Origin: Aliirhizobium wenxiniae
GTDB lineage: Bacteria; Pseudomonadota; Alphaproteobacteria; Rhizobiales; Rhizobiaceae
DNA length: 64,000 nt
Assembly: GCF_014201355.1 (NCBI RefSeq)
Contig: NZ_JACHEG010000005.1
Location: 1 to 64,000, forward strand
Reading direction: 5' to 3'
In this document: positions 53,117 to 62,300 of the stretch, one piece after another
How the letters are laid out: the number at the start of each line of letters is the position of its first letter
Numbering within the stretch: the stretch's first letter is position 1
The notes under the pieces: model-generated
What the model saw: only the letters and a program-made list of their open reading frames with translations
Databases searched by the model: none
Told to the model about the DNA's origin: nothing
Made by a program: the position numbers and the translations under genes

Positions 53117-55693
53117 ATGGCTTCCAACAGTTCTAGCAGTCACGTCCGCGATTTTTTCCAGGCGCATCGCGGCTTGTTCGTTTCCTTCATCGTTCTTCTG
53201 GTCTTCGGTTTCACCGCGCTGGCTATTTACGAGCTGACAACAGAAGTCAGTTATGACGAGGTGATCGAGGCGCTTGTCTCGACTTCGTGGTCGTCGATCG
53301 CACTTGCCGTGTTCTTCACCGGCCTCAGCTTTGCAGCGCTGGTCGGATATGATCTCAATGCCCTGACCTATATCGGCCGTAAGCTGCCGCCGGTGCCGGT
53401 GGCGATGACGGCGTTCAGTGCCTATGCGGTCGGCAATACGGCCGGTTTCGGTGCGCTGAGCGGCGGTGCCATCCGGTTTCGCGGTTATTCTCGGCTAGGG
53501 CTTTCGCCCGAAGATATCGGCCGGGTCATCGCCTTCGTCACCTTCGCCTTCGGCATTGGCCTTCTGTCGGTCACGGCACTTGCCTGTCTGGTTACTGCCC
53601 CGCGGGTCGGCCAGATCATCGGCGTCAGCGATACGGCAATCCGCGTCATCGCCCTGGTCATCATCGTCGGCCTGAGCATACTGGTTTTCATCGGTCGTGA
53701 CGGGCGCACAATCTCAATCGGAAAGGTGCATCTGAGGCTTCCCGACAGCCGCACCTCGTCCCAGCAATTTCTCGTCACCGCGCTCGATATCGCTGCATCC
53801 GCGTCCGTGCTTTACGTTCTTCTGCCTCAAACCAATATCGGCTGGCCGTCTTTTCTGGCGATTTACGCGACTGCCGTAGGTGCCGGCGTTCTCAGCCACG
53901 TTCCGGCGGGGCTGGGCGTTTTCGAAACGATTATCGTTGCCGCTCTCGGCAACACCGTCGATATCGATCAGGTTCTTGGCAGCCTCGTTCTCTACCGCGT
54001 CATCTATCACGTCCTGCCGCTGCTGATCGCGACGCTTTTCGTCATCTTTCTCGAAGCGAGGCAGTTGTCGAAACATCCGGTCGCTTCCACATTACGAAAG
54101 CTCGAGTTTCGGCTTGCGCCTCTCCTGCTTTCCGCCTTTGCGCTGATCGCTGGTGCGATGCTGGTTCTTTCGAGCGTCACGCCGACGCCGGATTCCAACC
54201 TCAATTTCCTTGGCAGCTACATGCCGCTGCCGTTGGTGGAAAGCGCGCATTTTCTCTCCAGTATTATCGGCATCTTGCTCTTCGTCAGCGCTCGCGGATT
54301 GGCGCAGAGGCTGGATGGCGCATGGTGGACGGCAGTTCTGTGCACAGCGCTCGGTCTTTTGTTCTCGCTGCTCAAGGCGCTCGCTCTTTTCGAAGCTGTG
54401 TTCCTGACGGTGCTACTGGCCGGGCTTTTGCTCAGCGCACGACAATTCAACCGCCCTGCCTCGATGCTGCGCCAGGCGCTGACACCGCCATGGATCGTGG
54501 CTATGCTGATCCTCGTCGCTGCTGCCACCACGATCCTGTTTTTTGTCTATCGCGAGGTCGATTACAGTCGCGATCTCTGGTGGCGGTTTGAATTCTCTGC
54601 CGAGGCACCGCGCGGTCTGCGCGCTATGCTCGGCATAGCCATCGTGGCTGCGGTTGTTTCGATCTTCAGTCTGTTACGGCCTGCCGTGAAGCGATCGGAT
54701 CTGTCGACCGCGGAAGAACTGACGCAGGCGACAAATATCGCGATGGCCCAGGATTTCGCGGATGCCAATCTTGTTCGCATGGGTGACAAGCGCCTGATGT
54801 TTTCCACGAGCGGCAATGCGTTCATCATGTATGGCATCCAGGGCCGCTCTTGGATCGCGCTTTTTGATCCAATCGGTCCAAGCGACGAGATCGCCGAATT
54901 GGTCTGGCGTTTCGTCGAAGAGGCGAGAACCGGTGGCGGGCGTGCTGTCTTCTATCAGATTTCGCCTGATCTTCTCGCCTATTGCACAGATGCCGGTATG
55001 CGCGCCTTCAGGCTGGGCGAACTAGCCGTCGTAGATCTTGCCGGTTTCGAACTGAAGGGCAGCCGGCTTGCGGGTCTCAGGCAGGCGATCAACAAGGGTG
55101 TGCGCGAAGGGCTCGAATTCGAGATGCTGCCGCCGGATGAGGTTGCCAACCAACTCGAGGCGCTGCGTGCCGTATCCGACAGTTGGCTCGACGAACACAA
55201 TACCCGCGAAAAGACATTTTCGCTCGGCGCTTTCCGCGATGACTACGTGCTGTCGCAACCGGTTGGCATTCTGCGCAAGGAGGGCCAGATCGTTGCGTTC
55301 GCAACGCTTGCCGTCACCGATACCAAGCAGGAAGGAACGGTCGACCTGATGCGATTTGCACCGGATGCGCCGAAAGGATCGATGGATTTTCTGTTCGTTC
55401 GGATCATGGAGCATCTTCGCGATGCCGGCTTTAAGGAATTCAATCTCGGCATGGCGCCGCTTTCCGGCATGGCGCAGCGCGAAGCGGCACCCGCCTGGGA
55501 CCGGATCGGCAGCGTCATTTTCGAACACGGCGAGCGGTTCTATAACTTCAAGGGCCTGAAAGCCTTCAAATCAAAGTTTCACCCTCGCTGGGAACCGCGC
55601 TATCTTGCTGTTTCCGGCATCGGTCCGGCTGTCGCCATGATGGATGCGACGCTTCTGATCGGTGGCGGGTTGAGAGGAGTAGTGGGTAAATGA
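53117..55693 (+). CDS. lpiA: Lysyl-phosphatidylglycerol synthase/flippase LpiA (MprF family)
   Basis: About 858 residues from the ATG at 53117 (880 from a GTG at 53051; neither has a strong ribosome binding site). The first about 530 residues are the flippase with some 14 helices (YAVGNTAGFGALSGGAIRFRGYSRLG; SHVPAGLGVFETI). The C-terminal about 330 residues form the transferase that uses lysyl-tRNA (KRLMFSTSGNAFIMYGIQGRSWIALFDPIG; EFNLGMAPLSGM). It adds lysine to phosphatidylglycerol and flips the product, lowering negative surface charge and raising acid and cationic-peptide resistance. Rhizobial lpiA is acid-induced. Its stop overlaps acvB (ATGA). Confidence 0.92.
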   Translation: MASNSSSSHVRDFFQAHRGLFVSFIVLLVFGFTALAIYELTTEVSYDEVIEALVSTSWSSIALAVFFTGLSFAALVGYDLNALTYIGRKLPPVPVAMTAFSAYAVGNTAGFGALSGGAIRFRGYSRLGLSPEDIGRVIAFVTFAFGIGLLSVTALACLVTAPRVGQIIGVSDTAIRVIALVIIVGLSILVFIGRDGRTISIGKVHLRLPDSRTSSQQFLVTALDIAASASVLYVLLPQTNIGWPSFLAIYATAVGAGVLSHVPAGLGVFETIIVAALGNTVDIDQVLGSLVLYRVIYHVLPLLIATLFVIFLEARQLSKHPVASTLRKLEFRLAPLLLSAFALIAGAMLVLSSVTPTPDSNLNFLGSYMPLPLVESAHFLSSIIGILLFVSARGLAQRLDGAWWTAVLCTALGLLFSLLKALALFEAVFLTVLLAGLLLSARQFNRPASMLRQALTPPWIVAMLILVAAATTILFFVYREVDYSRDLWWRFEFSAEAPRGLRAMLGIAIVAAVVSIFSLLRPAVKRSDLSTAEELTQATNIAMAQDFADANLVRMGDKRLMFSTSGNAFIMYGIQGRSWIALFDPIGPSDEIAELVWRFVEEARTGGGRAVFYQISPDLLAYCTDAGMRAFRLGELAVVDLAGFELKGSRLAGLRQAINKGVREGLEFEMLPPDEVANQLEALRAVSDSWLDEHNTREKTFSLGAFRDDYVLSQPVGILRKEGQIVAFATLAVTDTKQEGTVDLMRFAPDAPKGSMDFLFVRIMEHLRDAGFKEFNLGMAPLSGMAQREAAPAWDRIGSVIFEHGERFYNFKGLKAFKSKFHPRWEPRYLAVSGIGPAVAMMDATLLIGGGLRGVVGK

Positions 55694-57141
55694 GAATGCG
55701 TCTTGCAACCCTGTTTACGCTTGGCCTGACAACGGCGCTGAGCATGGCGTTTGCGCCCCTGACGCATGCCCAGACACCAGCTCCCGTCCAGGCGCCCGCC
55801 CAATCTCCTACCCTGGCAGCGCCTCAGGCACAGGCCGAAAATCCTGTGGCCGATAAGGACTACCATACCGGGCTCATTCCCTCGCCGCATATCTATCTTC
55901 CGCAGGGACAGGATCTTATCGGCATGGTGTTCCTGATTTCCGATGCGAAAGGCTGGGGTGCTGCCGAGGAGGCACAGGCGAAGGATCTGGTCGAGAGCGG
56001 TGCTGCCGTCGTCGGCATCGATTTTCCCTCCTACATGAAATCGCTGGCGACGGACGACGGTGACTGCATCTACATGGTTTCCGATATCGAAGATCTCTCG
56101 CAGCAGGTACAGCGGCGGATGGCAAACCGCGAATACCGGCATCCTATTCTCGCCGGCGTGAAAGAAGGTGGCACGCTTGCGCTCGCGATGATCGCACAGA
56201 GCCCGTTTGCAACGATCGGCGGTGCGATCGCAGTTGATCCGGGCGAAATCGTGCCTTTGAAGAAGCAGCTCTGCACACCTGCCGACAAGCGCCCCACCGA
56301 TACCGGGATCGTCTACGGACTGACTGACGGTGCATTGCCGGCTCCGGTGACTGTTGCTTTCACGCCGGAGGCGGATCCGGCCGGCAAGGCGCATGCGCTT
56401 ACCCTGAAACAGGCCCATAGCGATATCGTGGTGAAGGAAACTTCCGATGACGCCGAGGATTATCTCGGCACGTGGCTGCAGAACCAGCTATCTTCCGGGA
56501 AATCCGAAGGCGCTCTCGACCTGCCGCTTTCCGTTCTGGAAGCGAAGCCGGCTATGGACACGATGGCGATCGTCTATTCCGGCGATGGCGGCTGGCGCGA
56601 TCTCGACAGCGAGCTTGGGGAATATCTTCAGAGCCAAGGCGTTCCCGTCATCGGCGTCGACTCGCTGCGGTATTTCTGGGCGAAACGCACGCCACAGGAG
56701 ACAGCAGACGATCTGAAGCGGATCATCGATACCTATACCGATCAATGGGGTGTCTCGAATGTCGTGTTGATTGGATATTCGTTCGGTGCGGATGTGATTC
56801 CCGCAGCCTACAATCTTCTCCCCAAGGCCGAAAAAAAACGGGTGAAGCAGCTTTCGCTGCTAGCGCTTTCGAAGGAAGTGGATTTCGAAATTTCCGTTAC
56901 CGGCTGGCTCGGCATGGCCGGAGCAGGCGATGGCGGGACGACGGTCGACGATATCGCCAAGATCAAGAGCGGCCTTGTCCAGTGCATCTACGGCACCGAA
57001 GAAGACGATGACCCGTGCCCTTCGATGAAGGCATCCGGCGTGGAAACGGTGGCGATCGATGGCGGGCATCATTTCGACGAGGATTACCAGGCGCTCGGAA
57101 AACGTATCCTGGACAGCCTGCAGAAGCGGCTTCCGAAGTGA
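55690..57141 (+). CDS. acvB: AcvB/VirJ-family periplasmic alpha/beta hydrolase
   Basis: 483 residues with a signal peptide (MRMRLATLFTLGLTTALSMA) and a mature protein of two VirJ-like halves. The C-terminal half has the nucleophile elbow VLIGYSFGADVIP (GxSxG with Ser). The N-terminal half has a degenerate version around HPILAGVKEGG. In Agrobacterium, AcvB is needed for virulence; in rhizobia the homologue AtvA is paired with lpiA for acid tolerance. Family work indicates it hydrolyses lysyl-phosphatidylglycerol, so it may balance LpiA. Four-base overlap with lpiA. Confidence 0.9.
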   Translation: MRMRLATLFTLGLTTALSMAFAPLTHAQTPAPVQAPAQSPTLAAPQAQAENPVADKDYHTGLIPSPHIYLPQGQDLIGMVFLISDAKGWGAAEEAQAKDLVESGAAVVGIDFPSYMKSLATDDGDCIYMVSDIEDLSQQVQRRMANREYRHPILAGVKEGGTLALAMIAQSPFATIGGAIAVDPGEIVPLKKQLCTPADKRPTDTGIVYGLTDGALPAPVTVAFTPEADPAGKAHALTLKQAHSDIVVKETSDDAEDYLGTWLQNQLSSGKSEGALDLPLSVLEAKPAMDTMAIVYSGDGGWRDLDSELGEYLQSQGVPVIGVDSLRYFWAKRTPQETADDLKRIIDTYTDQWGVSNVVLIGYSFGADVIPAAYNLLPKAEKKRVKQLSLLALSKEVDFEISVTGWLGMAGAGDGGTTVDDIAKIKSGLVQCIYGTEEDDDPCPSMKASGVETVAIDGGHHFDEDYQALGKRILDSLQKRLPK

Positions 57142-57454
57142 AAACGCATCGGCGGCGGGTGCGGTGCGAGCCGACAATTCTGCCGTTGCGGCAGCGGAGA
57201 TCACGAGGATCTGACGGTTTCGTGAGTCGGCCACTTGAGTTTCAGTCAAGCCGGCGCTAAATCTTGGTCGACCAGGACCGGGCCCCTCTGGCAGTTCTTC
57301 CATGAACTGTGATGTCGGACTGGATTGTCCAATATCGGTGCCCGGTGTCGTGATGGTTTTTGGTCAGATGCAATGTGTGTCCTTGGGTTCATTGCCCGGA
57401 ACGCGCCCCAAAGGTCGTCAGGACATGAGGCACCCCGTCTAAATAGGTTGTCTT
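57142..57454. other. Intergenic leader before the TerC-family gene
   Basis: About 310 bases. I looked for a yybP-ykoY manganese riboswitch, often found before TerC-family genes, and did not find its GGGGAGUAG core. A small palindrome TGGTCGACCA lies near 57266. No promoter or gene was assigned. Confidence 0.35.
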
Positions 57455-58108
57455 ATGATGGAATTTTTCACGCCGGAGGCCTTGTCCGCCCTCGCGCAAG
57501 TTATCATGATCGATCTGGTTCTGGCTGGTGACAATGCGATCGTCATCGGCCTTGCTGCGGCCGGTTTGCCGAAGGAACAACGTGCAAAGGCCATTCTGGT
57601 CGGCATCATTGCCGCTACGCTGCTGCGTATCGGGTTCGCCTTGGCAACGACGCAGTTGCTGCAGATCGTCGGCCTGCTGCTCGCCGGCGGCGTTCTGCTG
57701 CTGTGGGTCTGCTGGAAAATGTGGCGCGAACTGAGAACGCCTCATCAGCATGAAGACGAAGCCAATGAGGCTCTTGCCGACAGCGATTTGAATGCCGATG
57801 GTACGGTCGCTGGTGGTGCACCTCGCAAGACCTTTGCCCAGGCCGCCTGGCAGATCGTCATTGCCGACGTCTCCATGTCGCTCGATAACGTGCTGGCCGT
57901 TGCCGGTGCCGCGCACGAGCATCCGGAAGTGCTGATCTTCGGTCTTGTCCTGTCCATCGCATTGATGGGTATTGCCGCAAGCTTCATCGCCCGCCTGCTC
58001 AACAACCATCGCTGGATTGCCTATGTCGGTCTCGCTGTCATTCTCTACGTCGCGCTCGAAATGATCTGGCGCGGTACGAATGAGGTCCTGCCCTATATCT
58101 CGGGCTGA
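57455..58108 (+). CDS. TerC-family integral membrane protein (YjbE-like)
   Basis: 217 residues with seven hydrophobic helices. The conserved acidic pairs are in MIDLVLAGDNAIVIGLAAAG and VIADVSMSLDNVLAVAGAA, the two DN motifs of TerC proteins. A charged cytoplasmic loop (HQHEDEANEALADSDLNADG) lies between the halves. Relatives export manganese or support metal loading of secreted proteins. It stands alone between a leader region and a strong bidirectional terminator. Confidence 0.9.
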   Translation: MMEFFTPEALSALAQVIMIDLVLAGDNAIVIGLAAAGLPKEQRAKAILVGIIAATLLRIGFALATTQLLQIVGLLLAGGVLLLWVCWKMWRELRTPHQHEDEANEALADSDLNADGTVAGGAPRKTFAQAAWQIVIADVSMSLDNVLAVAGAAHEHPEVLIFGLVLSIALMGIAASFIARLLNNHRWIAYVGLAVILYVALEMIWRGTNEVLPYISG

Positions 58109-58131
58109 TCGTTGTCTCTTCCACGATAAAA

Positions 58132-58163
58132 AAAACGGCGCGATCTTCGGATCGCGCCGTTTT
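58132..58163. terminator. Bidirectional terminator with UUCG loop
   Basis: AAAACGGCGCGATC (58132-58145), loop TTCG, and GATCGCGCCGTTTT (58150-58163) form a 14-bp perfect stem. A runs precede and T runs follow it, so it can stop transcription from both the TerC-family gene (plus) and the MetF-like gene (minus). Confidence 0.9.
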
Positions 58164-58185
58164 CTTTTTAACGTCCGTTATCGAG

Positions 58186-59109
58186 CTATCGGCTCGCTAC
58201 CTTGCCCTTGAGCACGCGCTCGTTCACCCAGTCGGCGCTTGCCCTGATGCCGCCGAGCGGGAAGACGTGGATCTCGTCGATCAGGCTTTGCGGATGGGTC
58301 GCCTTGTAATTGGCGATCTCGGTGAGGAATTCATCCGGTTCGTAAGGAACGAGCAGCTTGCTCAGATCCATGGCGCGGCGTTGCAGCACGCTCAGTGACG
58401 GGCCGACACCGCAGGAAATGGCGAGTTTGATCAGCGTCTGCAGCTTGGTCGGACCGGCAACGCCCAGATGGATCGGCAAGGTCACGCCCGCTTCGGCGAT
58501 ACGCTCGGTCCAGCGAATTATCGATCTGGCATCAAAGGCGAACTGGGTGACGATCGCCATTTCGGCATCGCTGTTTTCCGAATAGGCCTGCTTGAACTTC
58601 AAGGCCCGGTCGACGAGCCTTGTCGTGCCGTCCTTGTCGATATCCTTGTTGCCTTCCGGGTGGCCGGCGACATTCAGGCGCTTGAAGCCATAACGCCCAA
58701 ACAGGCCGGTTTCGAGAAGCTGCAACGAACTTTCGAGTTCGCCTCTGGGGGAGGAGAGGCCACCCGCCAGAAGTAGAGCCTGGCTGACGCCTGCCTCGTT
58801 CACATAACGGCTGATCCAATCCTCCAGCATCGCCTTGTCGCGGATGAGGCGGGCCGGAACATGCGGCATCACCGCGTAACCGTCGTCGGTCAGGCGTTTT
58901 GCCGTGGCAACCATGTCCTCGATCGGCGTTCCGTCGATATGGGCGATATAGACACGCATGCCGGCCGGCAGGAACTCGCGAAAATTCTCGATCTTGGCCG
59001 CGGTGCGCGGCATGACCTCGATCGAATAACCGTCGAGGAGAGCGCCGAAGCTTGCGCGCTCCGTCTTCTCGTCCGCACGTCGGTTCTTGAATAGGTTCAG
59101 AATTGCCAT
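58186..59109 (-). CDS. MetF-like methylenetetrahydrofolate reductase family protein
   Basis: 307 residues with a TIM-barrel pattern: YSIEVMPRTAAKIENFREF, VYIAHIDGTPIEDMV, ALLLAGGLSSPRGELESS, AEMAIVTQFAFDARSIIRW and LPIHLGVAGPTKLQTLIKLA. The VTQFAFD and GVAG regions match FAD- and folate-binding stretches of MTHFR. It differs from standard MetF and resembles stand-alone family members linked to one-carbon (methyl) demethylation pathways. No demethylase is adjacent, so the reaction is uncertain. The ATG at 59109 follows a GACAGTCGATAT leader without a strong ribosome binding site. Confidence 0.78.
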   Translation of the reverse strand: MAILNLFKNRRADEKTERASFGALLDGYSIEVMPRTAAKIENFREFLPAGMRVYIAHIDGTPIEDMVATAKRLTDDGYAVMPHVPARLIRDKAMLEDWISRYVNEAGVSQALLLAGGLSSPRGELESSLQLLETGLFGRYGFKRLNVAGHPEGNKDIDKDGTTRLVDRALKFKQAYSENSDAEMAIVTQFAFDARSIIRWTERIAEAGVTLPIHLGVAGPTKLQTLIKLAISCGVGPSLSVLQRRAMDLSKLLVPYEPDEFLTEIANYKATHPQSLIDEIHVFPLGGIRASADWVNERVLKGKVASR

Positions 59110-59323
59110 ATCGACTGCCTTCTACATCACAAGACTGTCTGTCTGCCACTGTCATCGACATGTGCAGACGGCATTTCTGGCACAGCTTTGTCTAGAGGAG
59201 TTTTCTTACTGCGCCACTTTCGGTTTGATTTCCTCCGTCAGCGAACGGGATGACTTCCGTTGACAAGTGGGTTCCCACATTGGACAACAGCGCATCCGAC
59301 GGCTGCCACGGGGGGACTTATCG

Positions 59324-62300
59324 ATGTCTAGGCGCGCGATCTTCGGCTTTTCAGCTTTGTTTTTTTCTTCACTCCTTCTGACCACGCCGCTTATCGCGGC
59401 GGAACGGCGGATCGAAACGACGGTAGATGGCGACTATACCGGCTTCGACCTCAGGACCGTGAAGAATGTCAGCCTGGACCAGTGCCAAGCCGCCTGCATC
59501 GGCGACAACCAGTGCCGCGCCTTCACTTATAATGTGAAAGCCAAGTGGTGCTTCCTCAAGTCCGATCATGGCCAGCTCAATACGTTTGCCGGTGCCGTTG
59601 CGGGCAAGATCGTCGAAGTGGCGGTCCAACCGGATATCGGTGCCCCGCCGCGACTGACCTTTCTGTCGGACGAACTGCTGCAGCAGGCTCGCGAGCAGAA
59701 GGATGGCCTGGTGCTCGGCGATAACCAGCAGGGTTACGGTATCGAGAACCTGAAAACCGTTGCGCAGTCCGAACTGCTTGCCGGCCGGGTCGATACGGCG
59801 ATCTACAATTACAAGGGTGCGCTGTCACTTGCCCCGGATGACGGCGATCTGTGGATCGCGCTGGCGCGGGCCGCCGGCGTTGCCAAGAATAACGGGTCGG
59901 CCGATAGCGAAGGCACGCTTGCGGCGATCAACGGTTATCTGATGTCGCGCACGACGCAGGCCCGCGCCGATGCGCTTGCCGTGCTCGGTGCGGCACTCGC
60001 CAAGCAGCAGAATTACCGTCAGGCGCTCACCGCCTACAAGCAGAGCCTTGCTCTCGCCAGCGCCCGCACCGTTCAGGCCGCCTACAATGATCTTCGCGAG
60101 CGCCAGGGTTTTCGGATCACCGGCAATACGGTCGATGCCGATAGCGCCAATCCGCGCGCCTGCGTGCAGTTTTCCGAGCCGCTTGTGAAGGCAGGCGTCG
60201 ATTATGCTCCTTTCGTCACACTCGACGGGCAGGCGCCGAAGGCGATGGAAGCCAAGGACAACCAGGTCTGCGTCGAGGGGCTAACCCACGGCCAGCGCTA
60301 CAAGCTTTCGCTGCGCCGCGGCCTGCCGTCTTCGGTCGACGAGCCGCTTCCGGCCCAGGTCGATCTCGACATCTACGTCAAGGACCGCTCGCCGATGGTG
60401 CGGTTTACGGGCGACAGCTTTGTCCTGCCGTCCACCGCGCGTCGCGGCATTCCGATCGTTTCGGTCAATACCGAACGGGCGAACCTCAAACTCTACCGGA
60501 TCGGCGACCGCAATATCGCGCCGTTGCTGACCAATTCGCAGTTCCTGACCCAGATGAGCGGCTATAGCGCCGACCGGATCGAGCAGGAAAACGGCGAACT
60601 GGTCTGGCAGGGCACGATCGATCTCGGCCAGGATATGAACAAGGACGTGACGACCAGTTTCCCGGTCGATGAGGCGCTGCGCGAGCGCAAGCCGGGTGTC
60701 TATGTGCTCACGGCATCTGCTGCCAATGCCGTCAATCAGGAATGGGACAACAAGGCGACCCAGTGGTTCGTCGTCTCCGATATCGGTCTCACCACCTATG
60801 CCGGCACGGACGGGCTGCATGTGTTTGCCCGGTCGCTTGGCTCGGCCAAACCGATCGCAGGTGTGGACCTGCAGCTTCTTGCCAAGAATAATGAGATCCT
60901 CGGTACGGCGAAGACGGATGCGGATGGCCGCGCCACCTTTACGGCCGGACTGATGCGCGGCACGGCGGCGATGGTGCCGGCGGTGCTGGCGGCGCAGAGT
61001 GAGGGCAAGGATTATGTCTTCCTCGACATGACCCGCGCAGGCTTTGATCTGTCCGACCGCGGTGTGACCGGACGTCCTGCTCCCGGCGCGATCGATCTTC
61101 TCTCCTGGACCGAACGCGGCATCTATCGCCCCGGCGAAACCGTGCATGCGAGCGCGCTTGCCCGTAATGTCGATGCAACCGCGATCGAGAACCTGCCGCT
61201 CACCTTCGTTTTCCTGCGCCCCGATGGCGTGGAAGACCGGCGAGTGGTGAAGAACGGCGATATCGGCGGCTACACGCTTGATCTGCCGTTGCAGGACACG
61301 TCTATGCGAGGCACCTGGACGATGCAGGTGTTTACTGATCCCAAAGGGTCTGCGATCGGCGAAAAGACCTTTCTAGTCGATGATTTCGTGCCGGATCGTA
61401 TCGAATTCGACATGACGAGCGAAGCGAAGGAGATCGTTGTCGGTGAACCGGCCTCGGTGACCATCGATGGCCGTTATCTCTATGGCGCTCCTGCTGCCGA
61501 CCTCGGTCTCGAAGGTGAGATCGCGCTCAAGCCGACACGCGAAAATGCAACCTTCCCCGGTTACCAGTTCGGCCTTGCCGACGAGGAGGAGACGGAAACC
61601 GTCCGTATTCCGCTCGATGCGCTGGATGATACGGACGAGGACGGCAAAGCTACATTCGATGCGGATGTCGCCGAACTGCCGTCAACGACCAAGCTCATCA
61701 ATGCCGAGATTGTCGTCAGGATGCAGGAGACGGGTGGAAGGGCGATCGAGCGCAATCTGTCGCTGCCGGTGAAAGCTGATGGCCCGCGGATCGGCATCAA
61801 GCCGGAATTTTCCGGTGACCTGCCGGAAGGTGCAGTCGGCAATTTCAACGTCATCCTGGTCAACGAATCCGGTGCCAAACAGGCTTTGAAGGGGCTGCCG
61901 TGGAAGCTCGTCAAGGTCGAGCGGGATTACCAGTGGTATCGCGACGGCAATTCCTGGCGTTACGAGCCGATCACACGCACGCGTCAGGTTTCCAATGGAA
62001 CGGTCGATGTGACGACGGATGGCGGGCGGGTTTCCGTTCCGGTCGAGTGGGGCCGTTATCGCCTTGAGGTCGAAACCGCCGATATCGGCGGCCCGGCTTC
62101 CAGCGTCGAATTCGATGCCGGCTGGTTCGTAACCGCCAGCTCGACCGAAACGCCGGATGCGCTGGAAGTGGCGCTCGACAAGCCGAGCTACAAGGTTGGT
62201 GATACCGCCAAGCTGAAAGTGTCGTCGCGTTATGCCGGCGAGCTGATGGTGATGGCGGGTTCCGAGGAGCTCATCTCTGTCGAGACCGCAAGCATTGCCG

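Noticed and set aside
57142..57454. Possible yybP-ykoY manganese riboswitch before the TerC-family gene
   Set aside because: The conserved GGGGAGUAG core and its partner loop were not found in the leader.
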